From CALNXN01 sp942490645 (GTDB lineage Bacteria; Pseudomonadota; Alphaproteobacteria; Rhodobacterales; Rhodobacteraceae): a stretch of 64,000 bases of DNA. The DNA lies in contig CALNXN010000009.1 of the NCBI GenBank assembly GCA_942490645.1, forward strand, positions 199,502 to 263,501. The letters run 5' to 3'. Below are positions 50,050-59,821 of the stretch, piece by piece. Made by a program: the position numbers and the translations under genes. The notes beneath the pieces are model-generated. The model was given only the letters and a program-made list of their open reading frames with translations, did no database searches and was not told where the DNA came from. Each line of letters begins with the position of its first letter. The first letter of the stretch is position 1.

Positions 50050-52224
50050 TCAGTCCTCGGTGTGGGTCAATTGCGGGACATCGGACGCGCCAGCGGACCC
50101 GCGCCCAGACAGCGATGGATTTTCCATAAAGAACCGGTGGCAATTAAACGCGAAAGTGCCATCCGGCACCTCGGGGCGTAGAAATGTGCCGTCCGGCCCC
50201 ATGATCCAGCTTTGTGCAACATCTGCCAAATTGGCGGCCATGATCTGGCTGACGATCTGTGCTTTGACGGTGGCGTTTTCGATCTCGACCAGTGTCTCTA
50301 CCCGGCGGTTGAGGTTGCGACCCATCCAATCCGCCGACGAGATGAACACGCGCGCCTTTTTGTGCGGCAAACCTGATCCGTTGCCGAAACAGACGATGCG
50401 CGAATGCTCCAGAAACCGACCGACGATAGATTTGACGCGAATGTTTTCGCTCAGCCCCGCCACGCCCGGTCGCAGCCCGCAAATGCCACGGATCACAAGG
50501 CTGATCTTCACGCCTGCCTGACTGGCCGCATAAAGCGCATCAATGACTTCCTCATCAATGAGCGAGTTCATCTTGGCCCAAATCACTCCCACCTTGCCCG
50601 CGCGGGCGTGTTCGGCCTCGGCCTTGATCAGTTCCAGCAGTCGTGGCTTTAGGGTTGTGGGTGAAATCGCAAGGTTATCAAGGCTGTCGGGCGGCGCGTA
50701 TCCCGACAGGTAGTTGAACACCTTGGTTGCGTCCCGCCCCAGTTTCTGATCGCAGGTGAACAAGGACAGATCGGTGTAGATGCGCGCGGTGATCGGATGG
50801 TAATTGCCGGTGCCATAATGGGTGTAGGTCACCAGTTGGTTGCCCTCGCGCCGCACAACCGTGGAAATCTTGGCGTGGGTTTTGAGATCGAGAAACCCGT
50901 AAACCACATGTGCACCGGCGCGCTCAAGTCGGCGGGACTGCCGGATATTGGCGGCCTCGTCAAAGCGGGCTTTCAATTCAACAAGGGCTGTGACGGATTT
51001 GCCGTCTTCGGCGGCTTCACACAGCGCCTCAACGATCGGGCTGTCGCGTGATGTTCGGTATAGGGTTTGTTTGATTGCAACCACTTGCGGATCGCGCGCG
51101 GCTTGCTGCAAAAAGCGGATGACCATGTCGAAGGTCTCGTAAGGGTGGTGCAGCAGCATGTCTTTTTGACCGATGGCCGAGAACATATCGCCTTCATGAT
51201 CGCTGACCCGTTCTGGCACGCGCGGTGTAAATTGGGGCCATAACAAATCGGTGCGCGCATCAATCACCAACTCGCTCAGATCCGCCACTCCGAGCATGCC
51301 GTCGATCTCGATCACCTCGTCCAGTTTTACTCCAAGCTCTTGCATGATGACCGCGCGCAGACGTTCCGGCGCACCGGCGGAATGGGTCAGGCGCACAACC
51401 TCACCACGACGACGGCGCTTTAGTGCGACCTCGAATTCGCGCACCAGATCTTCGGCTTCGTCCTCGACCTCCAGATCGCTGTCACGCAATACACGAAACC
51501 CGAAATGGGCCTTGAGTTTGTAGCCCGGAAAAAGCGCATCGATGCTGAGCACCAGCAATTCTTCTAGCGGCAAGAACCGGTGTGCGCCTTCATCGGCGGG
51601 CAGGGTGATAAAGCGATCGATCTGTGCGGGAATGGGCAGCAAGGCCTGCAAGGGGCGTTTGTCGCGGGTGCGTTCCAGTTGCAACGCCAGAGCATATCCG
51701 GTGTTGGGAATGAACGGGAAGGGATGTGCGGGGTCGATCGCGAGGGGCGATAGAACGGCAAACACCTGATCCAGAAAGACGTCGCGCAGGTATTTTTTGT
51801 CAGCCCCAGACAAATCATCGCTGCGCACCACAGTGATCTTTTCGGCTTCCATTTCAGCGAAAAGCGAGGTCAGCACCCGTTGCTGGGTCTCCATCAGGCG
51901 ACGGGCGTTTTCATCGATCACCACCAGTTGTTCGGCAGGTGTCAGCCCGTCTGCGGCAGGTACGGTGTTGCCCGCCATCGCCAATTCGCGCAGGCCTGCA
52001 ACGCGCACGGTATAAAATTCGTCAAGATTGTTGGCTGAAATCGACAAAAAGCGCAAACGCTCCAACAGCGGCACACGCGGGTTCTCCGCTTCTTCGACGA
52101 CGCGCCAGTTGAACCCAAGCCAGCTGAGTTCGCGATTAAAGAACCGGCCCGGCCCGGCGGGGTCGAGTTGCGGCATGTCAGTGGCGGGTGGAAAATCCGC
52201 CTTCAAAAAGTCGGTGTATGTCAT
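50050..52224 (-). CDS. ppk: Polyphosphate kinase 1
   Basis: The 724-residue enzyme polymerises the gamma-phosphate of ATP into polyphosphate (EC 2.7.4.1). The four domains are present; the active site includes FLDLKTHAKISTVVRREG, whose His is phosphorylated, and conserved YGTGNYH. The start at 52224 gives MTYTDFLKADFPPATD and FFNRELSWLGFNWRVVEEA, the normal N-terminus. It lies between hdaA and ppx and is read with them. Confidence 0.95.
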   Translation of the reverse strand: MTYTDFLKADFPPATDMPQLDPAGPGRFFNRELSWLGFNWRVVEEAENPRVPLLERLRFLSISANNLDEFYTVRVAGLRELAMAGNTVPAADGLTPAEQLVVIDENARRLMETQQRVLTSLFAEMEAEKITVVRSDDLSGADKKYLRDVFLDQVFAVLSPLAIDPAHPFPFIPNTGYALALQLERTRDKRPLQALLPIPAQIDRFITLPADEGAHRFLPLEELLVLSIDALFPGYKLKAHFGFRVLRDSDLEVEDEAEDLVREFEVALKRRRRGEVVRLTHSAGAPERLRAVIMQELGVKLDEVIEIDGMLGVADLSELVIDARTDLLWPQFTPRVPERVSDHEGDMFSAIGQKDMLLHHPYETFDMVIRFLQQAARDPQVVAIKQTLYRTSRDSPIVEALCEAAEDGKSVTALVELKARFDEAANIRQSRRLERAGAHVVYGFLDLKTHAKISTVVRREGNQLVTYTHYGTGNYHPITARIYTDLSLFTCDQKLGRDATKVFNYLSGYAPPDSLDNLAISPTTLKPRLLELIKAEAEHARAGKVGVIWAKMNSLIDEEVIDALYAASQAGVKISLVIRGICGLRPGVAGLSENIRVKSIVGRFLEHSRIVCFGNGSGLPHKKARVFISSADWMGRNLNRRVETLVEIENATVKAQIVSQIMAANLADVAQSWIMGPDGTFLRPEVPDGTFAFNCHRFFMENPSLSGRGSAGASDVPQLTHTED

Positions 52225-52276
52225 GGGGCCTGTCTGAGGGCGCAATGTATCGGGTAGATGACAGTTATCGCGCGCC

Positions 52277-52948
52277 TCAGGGCAACTTGTCCAGCGCATC
52301 TGACACCAGTTTACGTGTCACCGGCTTTTTTCGCGACAAAGACAGGGCATCAATGCGGGCCACGGTGTCGCGTGCGGCCTGAAAAGAACGATCCATGCGA
52401 CGAATTAAAAAGGCGATGATCGCCGGCTTTGGCGTTATTTGACGATCTGCAAAGAGCTTGGCCAGAACGGCCCCCAAGAGCGTGTCATCGGGTGAATGGA
52501 CCTCTGCGGTGGCCGCTGCAGACAGTCTGCTGGCCAAATCCGGCAGGGCGATGCCCCATTTCGACACTGACCCAGATCCGGTAAATAGCAGCGCATGCCC
52601 CTCAGCGATGACGAGGTTGTGCAGGTGGAAAAACGCGGTTTCGGCGGCCGTATTGCCAGCGATCAGCGGCACATCTTCGACAGCGACGGCTGCCTTGGCA
52701 AGCGTGGGGATATCCGCGTCTGCAAGATCACTGGCCGAGATCACACTGGCACCGCTTGCTGCGGCCCAGACCTGAACGAGGTGCGTTTTGCCTGACCCTG
52801 GTGGCCCAATCAACGCCAGCTTGCGCCCGTTCCAGTTTTGCCAATCTTCAATCATCGCCACGGCAAGAGCGTTGGACGGCGCGACCATGAAATCGGCGCG
52901 CCCAAGTGCGGGAACACATGGCAGATCAAAACCCAGTTGTTCGGCCAT
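52277..52948 (-). CDS. hdaA: DnaA regulatory inactivator Hda (HdaA)
   Basis: The 223-residue AAA+ protein resembles DnaA domain III with Walker A GPPGSGKTH (residues near 48-56), AVEDVP in the Walker B place, and a DnaA-like helical lid. HdaA stimulates ATP hydrolysis by DnaA with the sliding clamp, limiting replication initiation. QLGFDL at residues 4-9 is the usual clamp-binding start of the family. It precedes ppk on the minus strand. Confidence 0.9.
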   Translation of the reverse strand: MAEQLGFDLPCVPALGRADFMVAPSNALAVAMIEDWQNWNGRKLALIGPPGSGKTHLVQVWAAASGASVISASDLADADIPTLAKAAVAVEDVPLIAGNTAAETAFFHLHNLVIAEGHALLFTGSGSVSKWGIALPDLASRLSAAATAEVHSPDDTLLGAVLAKLFADRQITPKPAIIAFLIRRMDRSFQAARDTVARIDALSLSRKKPVTRKLVSDALDKLP

Positions 52949-52949
52949 G

Positions 52950-54014
52950 TTATTCGTCGTCCGGCGTCAGGCCACGATAGAGCCTGCTGTCGCGGTACTG
53001 CTCAGTGGCAAAGCGCGCGATCACGCCCAAAGCTGCGGCAACAGGTACGGCCACCAGCATGCCCACAAAGCCAAAGAGCGCGCCAAACACCGACAGCGCG
53101 AGGATCAGCCAAACCGGATGCAAGCCGACTGAATTGCCGACCAGTTTGGGCGTCAGGATGTTGCCCTCCACCACCTGTCCCAGCACGAAAATGCCCGCCA
53201 CGAGGCCGAGCGACACCCACTCTCCCCAAAACTGGAAAAGCGCCAGCCCAATGGCCAATGCGCCGCCGATCAATGCGCCCAGATATGGAATAAAGGTGAC
53301 GAGCCCCGCGATAAACCCGACCACCAGCCCAAACTGCAGTCCAACGAGCATCAGCGCAATGGCGTAATAAGTTCCGAGGATCAGGCAGACGGTGCCCATA
53401 CCGCGGATAAAGGACGCGAGTGTTTCGTCAATCTCGCGCGCGAGGTGGCGGATGGTGGGCGCGTGATCGCGTGGTAGCAGCGTGTCGATCTTGGACACCA
53501 TCCGGTCCCAGTCGAGCAGCATATAGACCGAAACAACGGGCACGATGACCAAAAGCACAACCACATTCAGCAGTGACGCCGCCGAGGTGAGGGCCGTTTC
53601 CAACAGTTCCGCGCCCCGGCTCTGGATCGTTTCGCCGACAGAAGTGATCGACTGACGCAGCGTGGAGCCTTCATCGAGAAGAGATGGGAAGCGTTCGGTC
53701 AATGCAGCAGCCACGCCACGGGCATATTCAGGGGCCACTTCGAAGAGGTTGACCGCCTGATTGACGAGGGTCGGGATCACCAAAAGGGCCATCAGAACAA
53801 ACACAAGAATACCGGCAAATGTGATGATCGCCGTCGCCAGGGTTCGGCTCAGACCCACGCGCTCCAACCGATCCGCGACCGGATCCAGGAAATAGGCGAC
53901 CGCGCCGCCCAGAATAAAGGGCAAGAGGACGTCACCCAGAAACCAGAGCACAATCAGAAAGGCCGCAGTCGCAGCACCCCAATATCTGATCTGGTCTCGT
54001 GCGGGCAGGGCCAT
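52950..54014 (-). CDS. AI-2E/PerM-family permease
   Basis: The 354-residue inner membrane protein has about eight hydrophobic segments and the family blocks LPFILGGAVAYFLDPVADRLER and ILGTYYAIALMLVGLQFGLVVGFIAGLVTFIPYLGALIGG. Members export autoinducer-2-like molecules or act as Na+/H+ antiporters. Its stop is 1 base from the hdaA start, so both are one unit, as often in Rhodobacteraceae. Confidence 0.9.
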   Translation of the reverse strand: MALPARDQIRYWGAATAAFLIVLWFLGDVLLPFILGGAVAYFLDPVADRLERVGLSRTLATAIITFAGILVFVLMALLVIPTLVNQAVNLFEVAPEYARGVAAALTERFPSLLDEGSTLRQSITSVGETIQSRGAELLETALTSAASLLNVVVLLVIVPVVSVYMLLDWDRMVSKIDTLLPRDHAPTIRHLAREIDETLASFIRGMGTVCLILGTYYAIALMLVGLQFGLVVGFIAGLVTFIPYLGALIGGALAIGLALFQFWGEWVSLGLVAGIFVLGQVVEGNILTPKLVGNSVGLHPVWLILALSVFGALFGFVGMLVAVPVAAALGVIARFATEQYRDSRLYRGLTPDDE

Positions 54015-54096
54015 TGCGTACTCCGTTCACTGCTGTCTGACATCGCCCATGCACCGATGCGATTCAAGGGCAGCGTCGAAAAAAGCCCCTTTGAAG

Positions 54097-54129
54097 CAAA
54101 AAAAAGGCCCCGCGCAATGCGGAGCCTTT
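54097..54129 (-). terminator. Terminator of the fasciclin gene
   Basis: AAAGGCCCCGC (54103-54113) pairs with GCGGAGCCTTT (54119-54129). On the minus strand the stem is followed by eight T residues. Confidence 0.85.
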
Positions 54130-54149
54130 CGATCGGTCTTGAACCAGGT

Positions 54150-54665
54150 TTAGTGGCAGGCGGGACGCTCGCCCGGCAGCAGCACCTTGTCGATCACGTG
54201 GATCACGCCGTTGTCGGCCTGAATGTTGGCGATCACGACGTTGGCCGATGTGCCTGTGCCATCGGCAATGCTGACACCGGAGGCGCCTTTGGTGATGCAC
54301 AGACGCTCGGACGCGAGCACTGGCTTGAAGTAGTTGGACCCGTTGGGGATCATTTCCGCTGTGAGTTTGCGATCATCCACATGGTAAAGCAGCACATTTG
54401 TGAGTTGGGCCTTGTTTTCTGGCTGCAACAGTGTCTCCACCGTGCCTTCGGGCAGGGCCGCGAATGCGTCGTTCACAGGTGCATAGACGGTGAACGGGCC
54501 GGGGCCTTGCAGGGTTTCGACCAGACCGGCGGCGGCAACAGCGGCGACCAGCGTGGAGAAGCGTTCGTCGCCTGACGCGATTTCTACGATGTCGGCGGAT
54601 TGGGCAGCGGTGCCCAAGGTCAAAGCGGTTGCTGCGGCTGCGGCAAAGGTGCGGAGAGTTTTCAT
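54150..54665 (-). CDS. Secreted fasciclin-domain protein
   Basis: The 171-residue protein has a signal peptide (about 1-23, TLGTAAQSA) and one fasciclin (FAS1) domain: FSTLVAAVAAAGLVETLQGPGPFTVYAPVNDAFAAL, YHVDDRKLT and NGVIHVIDKVLLP. FAS1 domains mediate adhesion. Two cysteines in the mature part may pair. It has its own terminator. The ATG at 54665 is used; an in-frame start 18 bases upstream is less likely. Confidence 0.92.
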   Translation of the reverse strand: MKTLRTFAAAAATALTLGTAAQSADIVEIASGDERFSTLVAAVAAAGLVETLQGPGPFTVYAPVNDAFAALPEGTVETLLQPENKAQLTNVLLYHVDDRKLTAEMIPNGSNYFKPVLASERLCITKGASGVSIADGTGTSANVVIANIQADNGVIHVIDKVLLPGERPACH

Positions 54666-54885
54666 GTTCGTCCCTATCATCAAGTTGTTTTATGCCTCTT
54701 GGACATGTGCAGTCTACGCGGGCTTCAGGTGGGCGGATCATGGGTCTGACGGTCTTGTGAGATTTGTGTAATATTTGCACACGGCCAAATTTGGAGCGAC
54801 GCGCGACCGGTTGATCTGTTTCGCGATTGCGGCATCGGGGGCTTTGGCCTAATCAGAGGGAACGCCAGAATTAAGAGGACAACAG

Positions 54886-56223
54886 ATGCGCCTGACCCGT
54901 TATTTCCTACCCGTGCTGCGTGAAAATCCGGCTGAGGCGCAAATCGTGTCGCACCGTTTGATGTTGCGTGCCGGGATGATCAAACAAAACGCGGCCGGGA
55001 TATATTCGTGGTTGCCGCTGGGCTTCAAGGTGCTGCGCAAACTCGAAGACATCGTGCACGAAGAGCAGGTTCGCGCGGGCCACATTCCAATGCTGATGCC
55101 CACGCTGCAACCTGCGGACCTATGGCGCGAAAGCGGTCGCTATGACGACTACGGCGAAGAGATGCTGCGGATCACCGACCGTCAGGGCCGCGATATGCTC
55201 TATGGTCCAACAAATGAGGAGATGATCACCGACATCTTCCGCGCCCATGTCGGCAGCTACAAAGACCTGCCGCTGACGCTTTATCATATTCAATGGAAAT
55301 TCCGTGACGAGATGCGCCCCCGGTTCGGCGTGATGCGGGGCCGCGAATTCTTCATGAAGGACGGCTACAATTTCGACCTGACCAAAGAAGACGCGCTGCA
55401 CGCTTATAACCGCCATTTGGTCAGCTACCTGCGCACCTACGAGCGGATGGGGCTTCAGGCGATCCCGATGCGCGCGGACAGCGGCCCCATCGGCGGTGAT
55501 TACACGCATGAATTTCTTGTGCTGGCAGACACGGGTGAGAGCGAGGTCTTCTATGACAGCGCGGTAACCGATCTGACTTTTGGCGACCGCGACATCGACT
55601 ATGATAGCGTGCAGCAATGCGCGGGCGTCCTTGATGAGTTCACGTCAAAATACGCGCGTACAGATGAAACCCACGACGAAGCGCTGTTCAATGCTATTCC
55701 GGAAGAGCGTCGCCGCACCGCGCGCGGCATTGAGGTAGGCCAGATCTTCTACTTCGGAACCCAGTATTCCGAAGCGATGGGCGCCAAGGTGCAAGGCCCG
55801 GACGGCAAGCCCGTGCCTGTGCATATGGGCAGCCACGGCATCGGTGTGAGCCGTCTGGTCGGCGCGATCATCGAGGCCAGCCACGACGACAAGGGCATCA
55901 TCTGGCCCGAGGGGGTCACGCCGTTCCACTGTGGCATCGTGAACCTCAAACAGGGAGACAGCGAGGCCGATGCCGCCTGCGAAAGCCTTTACGCGGCACT
56001 CAGCGCGCTTGGGCTTGAGCCCCTTTATGATGACCGCGACGAGCGTGCGGGTGGCAAGTTTGCGACGATGGATCTGATCGGTCTGCCTTGGCGGATCACG
56101 GTCGGGCCGCGCGGGTTGAAAAACGGTGTGGTCGAGCTGACGTCGCGCCGGACCGGGGTCAGCGAAGAGCTGCCACCCAATGAGGCCGTGGACCGGATCG
56201 CAGGGATTTACGCAAAGGTGTAA
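54886..56223 (+). CDS. proS: Prolyl-tRNA synthetase (short form)
   Basis: The 445-residue enzyme charges tRNA(Pro) with proline (EC 6.1.1.15). Class II motifs are present: GFKVLRKLEDIVHEEQ region (motif 1), FRDEMRPRFGVMRGREFFMKDGY (motif 2) and GSHGIGVSRLVGAIIEA (motif 3). The length is 120-130 residues less than E. coli ProS because the editing insertion is absent, as in other alphaproteobacteria. The next gene starts 4 bases later. Confidence 0.96.
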   Translation: MRLTRYFLPVLRENPAEAQIVSHRLMLRAGMIKQNAAGIYSWLPLGFKVLRKLEDIVHEEQVRAGHIPMLMPTLQPADLWRESGRYDDYGEEMLRITDRQGRDMLYGPTNEEMITDIFRAHVGSYKDLPLTLYHIQWKFRDEMRPRFGVMRGREFFMKDGYNFDLTKEDALHAYNRHLVSYLRTYERMGLQAIPMRADSGPIGGDYTHEFLVLADTGESEVFYDSAVTDLTFGDRDIDYDSVQQCAGVLDEFTSKYARTDETHDEALFNAIPEERRRTARGIEVGQIFYFGTQYSEAMGAKVQGPDGKPVPVHMGSHGIGVSRLVGAIIEASHDDKGIIWPEGVTPFHCGIVNLKQGDSEADAACESLYAALSALGLEPLYDDRDERAGGKFATMDLIGLPWRITVGPRGLKNGVVELTSRRTGVSEELPPNEAVDRIAGIYAKV

Positions 56224-56227
56224 CGCC

Positions 56228-57208
56228 ATGAAGAGGACAGCGTCGCAATGGATCATCGGGCTGCTGAGTGCAGTGCTCTGGTCTGGTGCGGCGCTGGCGC
56301 AGGACGAGGCGGTCACAGACCGTCTGAAATCCGCGATGGACGGTTGGCTGACCGACGCAAAGGCCGCCAACGGCGCGATCGCGATCACCTACCAAGGCAG
56401 CGTGGTGGCCGCCGAAGGGTTTGGCATGCAAGCAGAAACCCCTGTGGAAATGGCCAGCCTGAGCAAAGCAATCACAGCCGTCTGTGCGCACACCTTGGTA
56501 CGCGACGGAATGATGGGCTGGGGTGATCCGGTGACCGACCATCTGCCAACGGCGCCCGCCAATATCACCGTGGGCGATCTGATGCGGCAAGCCACCGGGC
56601 TCACAACCGACGGGACCCAAGGCACGTCCGCTCCTTTTTTGGGATCCAAAGATGATGCTGGCCTTACGTTCTTTGATCGGATGAAGCGGCGCGGCGCACC
56701 TAAGGGGTCGCGCGGCCATTATACCTACAACAATGAAAACTACATGCTGCTTGGGCTGGTTATTCAGGACGTCGCTGCGGCATCCGTCGCCGAAACCTGC
56801 GCAGCCCGCGTGCTGGCCCCTGCGGGCGTTATGGGTCAACCCTCGCCGATGACAGGGGCTTTCCTGTCGTGGGGCGGCTGGCAGATGACGGCGGCCGATT
56901 ACGCGCGGTTCCATGCCCATTGGTTTGGCCCGGACGGAGAGATCGGGCGCGCACCCTTTGCCCTGCCTCACGTGGATATGGGGCGCGGCGCATATTACGG
57001 CGCAGGCACGACATTTCGCGAATTCCGCGGCAGCCATAATTTTTGGCATTTTGGCTTGTGGTGTTTTCCGGACCGCCTGAATGTCGGCGGCTATGCTGTC
57101 TTGTGGGAAGGCCAATGGGGCGCTGTCGCGGTGTTTGAAGGGTGTCACGACTGGGACACTCTTTATGCGCTGGATGGGGCGCTGTCGCGCGCCGTCTACC
57201 CCAAATGA
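56228..57208 (+). CDS. Beta-lactamase-like serine hydrolase
   Basis: The 326-residue product has a signal peptide (about 1-25, AALAQ) and the serine beta-lactamase/esterase fold: SLSK at residues 77-80 (catalytic Ser and Lys), and YTYNNENYMLLG with the Tyr-x-Asn motif. Class C-like esterases or D-amino peptidases are the likely relatives; activity against antibiotics is not implied. It is in one unit with proS, DUF2937 and probably lolE. Confidence 0.85.
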   Translation: MKRTASQWIIGLLSAVLWSGAALAQDEAVTDRLKSAMDGWLTDAKAANGAIAITYQGSVVAAEGFGMQAETPVEMASLSKAITAVCAHTLVRDGMMGWGDPVTDHLPTAPANITVGDLMRQATGLTTDGTQGTSAPFLGSKDDAGLTFFDRMKRRGAPKGSRGHYTYNNENYMLLGLVIQDVAAASVAETCAARVLAPAGVMGQPSPMTGAFLSWGGWQMTAADYARFHAHWFGPDGEIGRAPFALPHVDMGRGAYYGAGTTFREFRGSHNFWHFGLWCFPDRLNVGGYAVLWEGQWGAVAVFEGCHDWDTLYALDGALSRAVYPK

Positions 57209-57693
57209 TCCTGCGGGCGGCGGCCTTGGCGACGGGCGTGCTTGTGGGGGCGGGTGCATCGCAATTCCCGGAGTTTTCACAGCAATACACACAGCGTCTG
57301 GGCGGGGCGGTTGATGCGCTGGCCGAAGTGGTTGCGGATTTTGATGCCTCTGCCGCCGCCGAAGGTTTGAACCGCACGGACGCGCTGGCCCAAATGCAGG
57401 GCACGGATTTCGTGGAACGCCGTCGCCGCGATATGGAGCAGACCTTTGCCCGCTATGACCGGCTGCGCACCGATTTGTCGGTGCTTGAGACGCATGGCCC
57501 TTTCATGCGGGCCTATCACGCCGCGCGGATGGGGGATCGTGACATTGCGCAAAAGGCGATGCAGGCGTTCCAACCGGCGCTTCCTTTCAGTTTCGCGGGT
57601 GCAGTTTTTGCCGGGGCCGGGTTTGTCGCTGGCTGGGCGGGCGTTGGCGCATTGGCGCTGTTTTTGCCGCGCAGACGACGCATAAGATCATGA
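57205..57693 (+). CDS. DUF2937 membrane protein
   Basis: The 162-residue product has two hydrophobic segments, one at each end (AAALATGVLVGAGASQF and GAVFAGAGFVAGWAGVGALALF), and a helical region in between (LGGAVDALAEVV... RRDMEQTFARYDRLR), the DUF2937 pattern. The middle probably faces the periplasm. It overlaps the beta-lactamase-like gene as ATGA. Role unknown. Confidence 0.85.
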   Translation: MILRAAALATGVLVGAGASQFPEFSQQYTQRLGGAVDALAEVVADFDASAAAEGLNRTDALAQMQGTDFVERRRRDMEQTFARYDRLRTDLSVLETHGPFMRAYHAARMGDRDIAQKAMQAFQPALPFSFAGAVFAGAGFVAGWAGVGALALFLPRRRRIRS

Positions 57694-57791
57694 ACAACCG
57701 GGCGCGCTGACGCGCGCAACACGGACATGTTCGCTTGACCCCGACCAACCAAACCCGCAGGTTGCGCGCACGTTCTCCAAAGGCAGGCTTG

Positions 57792-59078
57792 ATGCAAAAA
57801 ACACCTCCCCCCTTCGCGGCATTTGAGTGGATGATCGCATGGCGTTATCTGCGCGCCCGCCGGGCCGAAGGCGGCGTGAGCACAATGACCTGGATCAGCC
57901 TTCTGGGCATCACTTTGGCGGTGTTTGCGCTGATCGCGACCCTGTCAGTACGCTCCGGATTTCGGGCCGAGTTCGTCGATACGATCCTTGGTGCCAATGC
58001 ACACGCTACCATCTACACCTTCGGCACGGTGACCGAAACGGGCCGCACAGACCGCACGCTGAAAGACTATGCCGCCTTGGCCGAACGCATCGCCGCTGTT
58101 GATGGCGTGACGCGCGTCGCCCCACTGATCCGCGGACAGGTGATGGTGGCGCATCAGGGCCGCACCTCAGGCGTGGAAATCTACGGCATCGCGCCGGAGG
58201 ATTTGCTGACCATCCCGCGCATTGCGAACCCTGAAACGGCGCAAGGCGACATCAACCGTTTCGGCGAGGGCATCGCGCTTGGCTCCGGGGTGGCACAGGA
58301 TCTGGGGGTCGGTATCGGCGACCGCGTCAAGGTCATTTCGCCCGATGGTGTGCGCACGGCCTTTGGCACCAGCCCAAGGGTAAACGCCTATGATGTCACG
58401 TATATTTTCACCGCTGGGCGCTATGATATCGACCGGACACGCGCCTATCTGCCCTTTGAACAGGCGCAAAGCTTTTTCAATCGCGAAGGCGTCGCGGATG
58501 AGCTGGAGGTGATGGTGCGCGAACCCGAGCAGATCGAACGCCTGGCCCCCGCACTGCTTGATGCCGCCGGAGATCGTGGTCAGGTTTGGACATGGCGCGA
58601 CCGAGCGGGTGGCTTTTTGCGTGCGTTGGAAGTGGAGGACAACGTGATGTTCATCATTCTGTCGATCCTCGTTCTGATCGCAGCGATGAACATTGTTTCG
58701 GGGCTGATCATGCTGGTCAAAAACAAGGGGCGCGACATCGGCATTTTGCGCACCATGGGGCTGAGCGAGGGGTCGATCTTGCGGGTGTTCTTTATCTGCG
58801 GCGCATCGACAGGGCTGATTGGCACGGCGTTGGGTGTACTGCTGGGGTGCCTCTTTGCCATCTACATTGACCCGATATTTTCCTTTGTGAACGTCGCGAT
58901 GGGCGGCGGGGTCTGGGATCCGTCTATACGCGGCATATACGCCTTGCCTGCCGAGTTACGTCTTGGCGATGTGCTGTCGGCGGTCGCCTTGTCACTGGGT
59001 TTGTCATTTATCGTGACGCTCTTTCCCGCGCGCCGCGCGGCCCGCATGAACCCGGTCGAGGCGCTGCGGTATGAGTGA
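57792..59078 (+). CDS. lolE: Lipoprotein-releasing ABC transporter permease (LolC/LolE)
   Basis: The 428-residue protein has the MacB/LolE-type layout: first segment near residues 38-58, a large periplasmic domain to about 290, and three C-terminal segments, with FPARRAARMNPVEALRYE at the end. It extracts lipoproteins from the inner membrane for passage to LolA. Only one permease gene is present, as in many alphaproteobacteria with a homodimeric LolCE. Its start at 57792 is the best in-frame ATG. LolD overlaps it by 8 bases. Confidence 0.92.
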   Translation: MQKTPPPFAAFEWMIAWRYLRARRAEGGVSTMTWISLLGITLAVFALIATLSVRSGFRAEFVDTILGANAHATIYTFGTVTETGRTDRTLKDYAALAERIAAVDGVTRVAPLIRGQVMVAHQGRTSGVEIYGIAPEDLLTIPRIANPETAQGDINRFGEGIALGSGVAQDLGVGIGDRVKVISPDGVRTAFGTSPRVNAYDVTYIFTAGRYDIDRTRAYLPFEQAQSFFNREGVADELEVMVREPEQIERLAPALLDAAGDRGQVWTWRDRAGGFLRALEVEDNVMFIILSILVLIAAMNIVSGLIMLVKNKGRDIGILRTMGLSEGSILRVFFICGASTGLIGTALGVLLGCLFAIYIDPIFSFVNVAMGGGVWDPSIRGIYALPAELRLGDVLSAVALSLGLSFIVTLFPARRAARMNPVEALRYE

Positions 59079-59754
59079 CCCCATCCTGCGCCTGAACCAG
59101 ATCGAAAAGGCCTACAACCCCGGCAAGCCCAACGCGGTGACCGTACTGCGCGGCGTAGACCTCGAAGTGGCCCGTGGCGAGGTCGTGGCCCTTGTCGCTC
59201 CATCGGGGGCGGGCAAGTCCACGCTGCTGCATATCGCCGGGTTGCTGGATACGCCGGATACCGGAAATGTCGCGATTGATGGTGCGGACATGACCGGTCT
59301 GGGCGAGCGCAAACGCACAGCCGTACGACGGCGGGATGTGGGGTTCGTCTACCAGTTCCACCATTTGCTGCCAGAGTTTACGGCGCTTGAAAACGTGGTC
59401 TTGCCCCAATTGGCCGATGGTGTGCCCAAGGCTGACGCGCAGGCCCATGCGATGCAACTGTTGGAGAGCGTCGGTGTGGCCCCACGTGCCGCACACCGCC
59501 CCGCGGCCTTGTCAGGCGGCGAGCAACAACGTGTCGCATTTTGTCGCGCCTTGGCCAATGCACCCAAATTGTTGCTGGCTGATGAACCGACGGGTAACCT
59601 TGATCCGGGCACATCCGATCAAGTATTTGCGGCCTTGATGGCCCTGGTGCGGGGGCGTGGGCTGTCGGCATTGATTGCCACACATAATCTTGATCTCGCC
59701 GCGCGCATGGATCGACAGATCAGGCTGGATGCAGGACATGTGGTAGGCTTGTGA
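59071..59754 (+). CDS. lolD: Lipoprotein-releasing ABC transporter ATPase
   Basis: The 227-residue ATPase has Walker A APSGAGKSTLL, the signature LSGGEQQRV and Walker B LLLADEPTGNLD. It energises the LolE permease, with which it overlaps. The proS-lolE-lolD order is common in alphaproteobacteria. Confidence 0.94.
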   Translation: MSDPILRLNQIEKAYNPGKPNAVTVLRGVDLEVARGEVVALVAPSGAGKSTLLHIAGLLDTPDTGNVAIDGADMTGLGERKRTAVRRRDVGFVYQFHHLLPEFTALENVVLPQLADGVPKADAQAHAMQLLESVGVAPRAAHRPAALSGGEQQRVAFCRALANAPKLLLADEPTGNLDPGTSDQVFAALMALVRGRGLSALIATHNLDLAARMDRQIRLDAGHVVGL

Positions 59755-59821
59755 TCTCTGCGCTTGACGCGTCAGTCTGCAAACCGCAACTTGGTCGTCA
59801 TTACGACTAAAGGACAAAGCC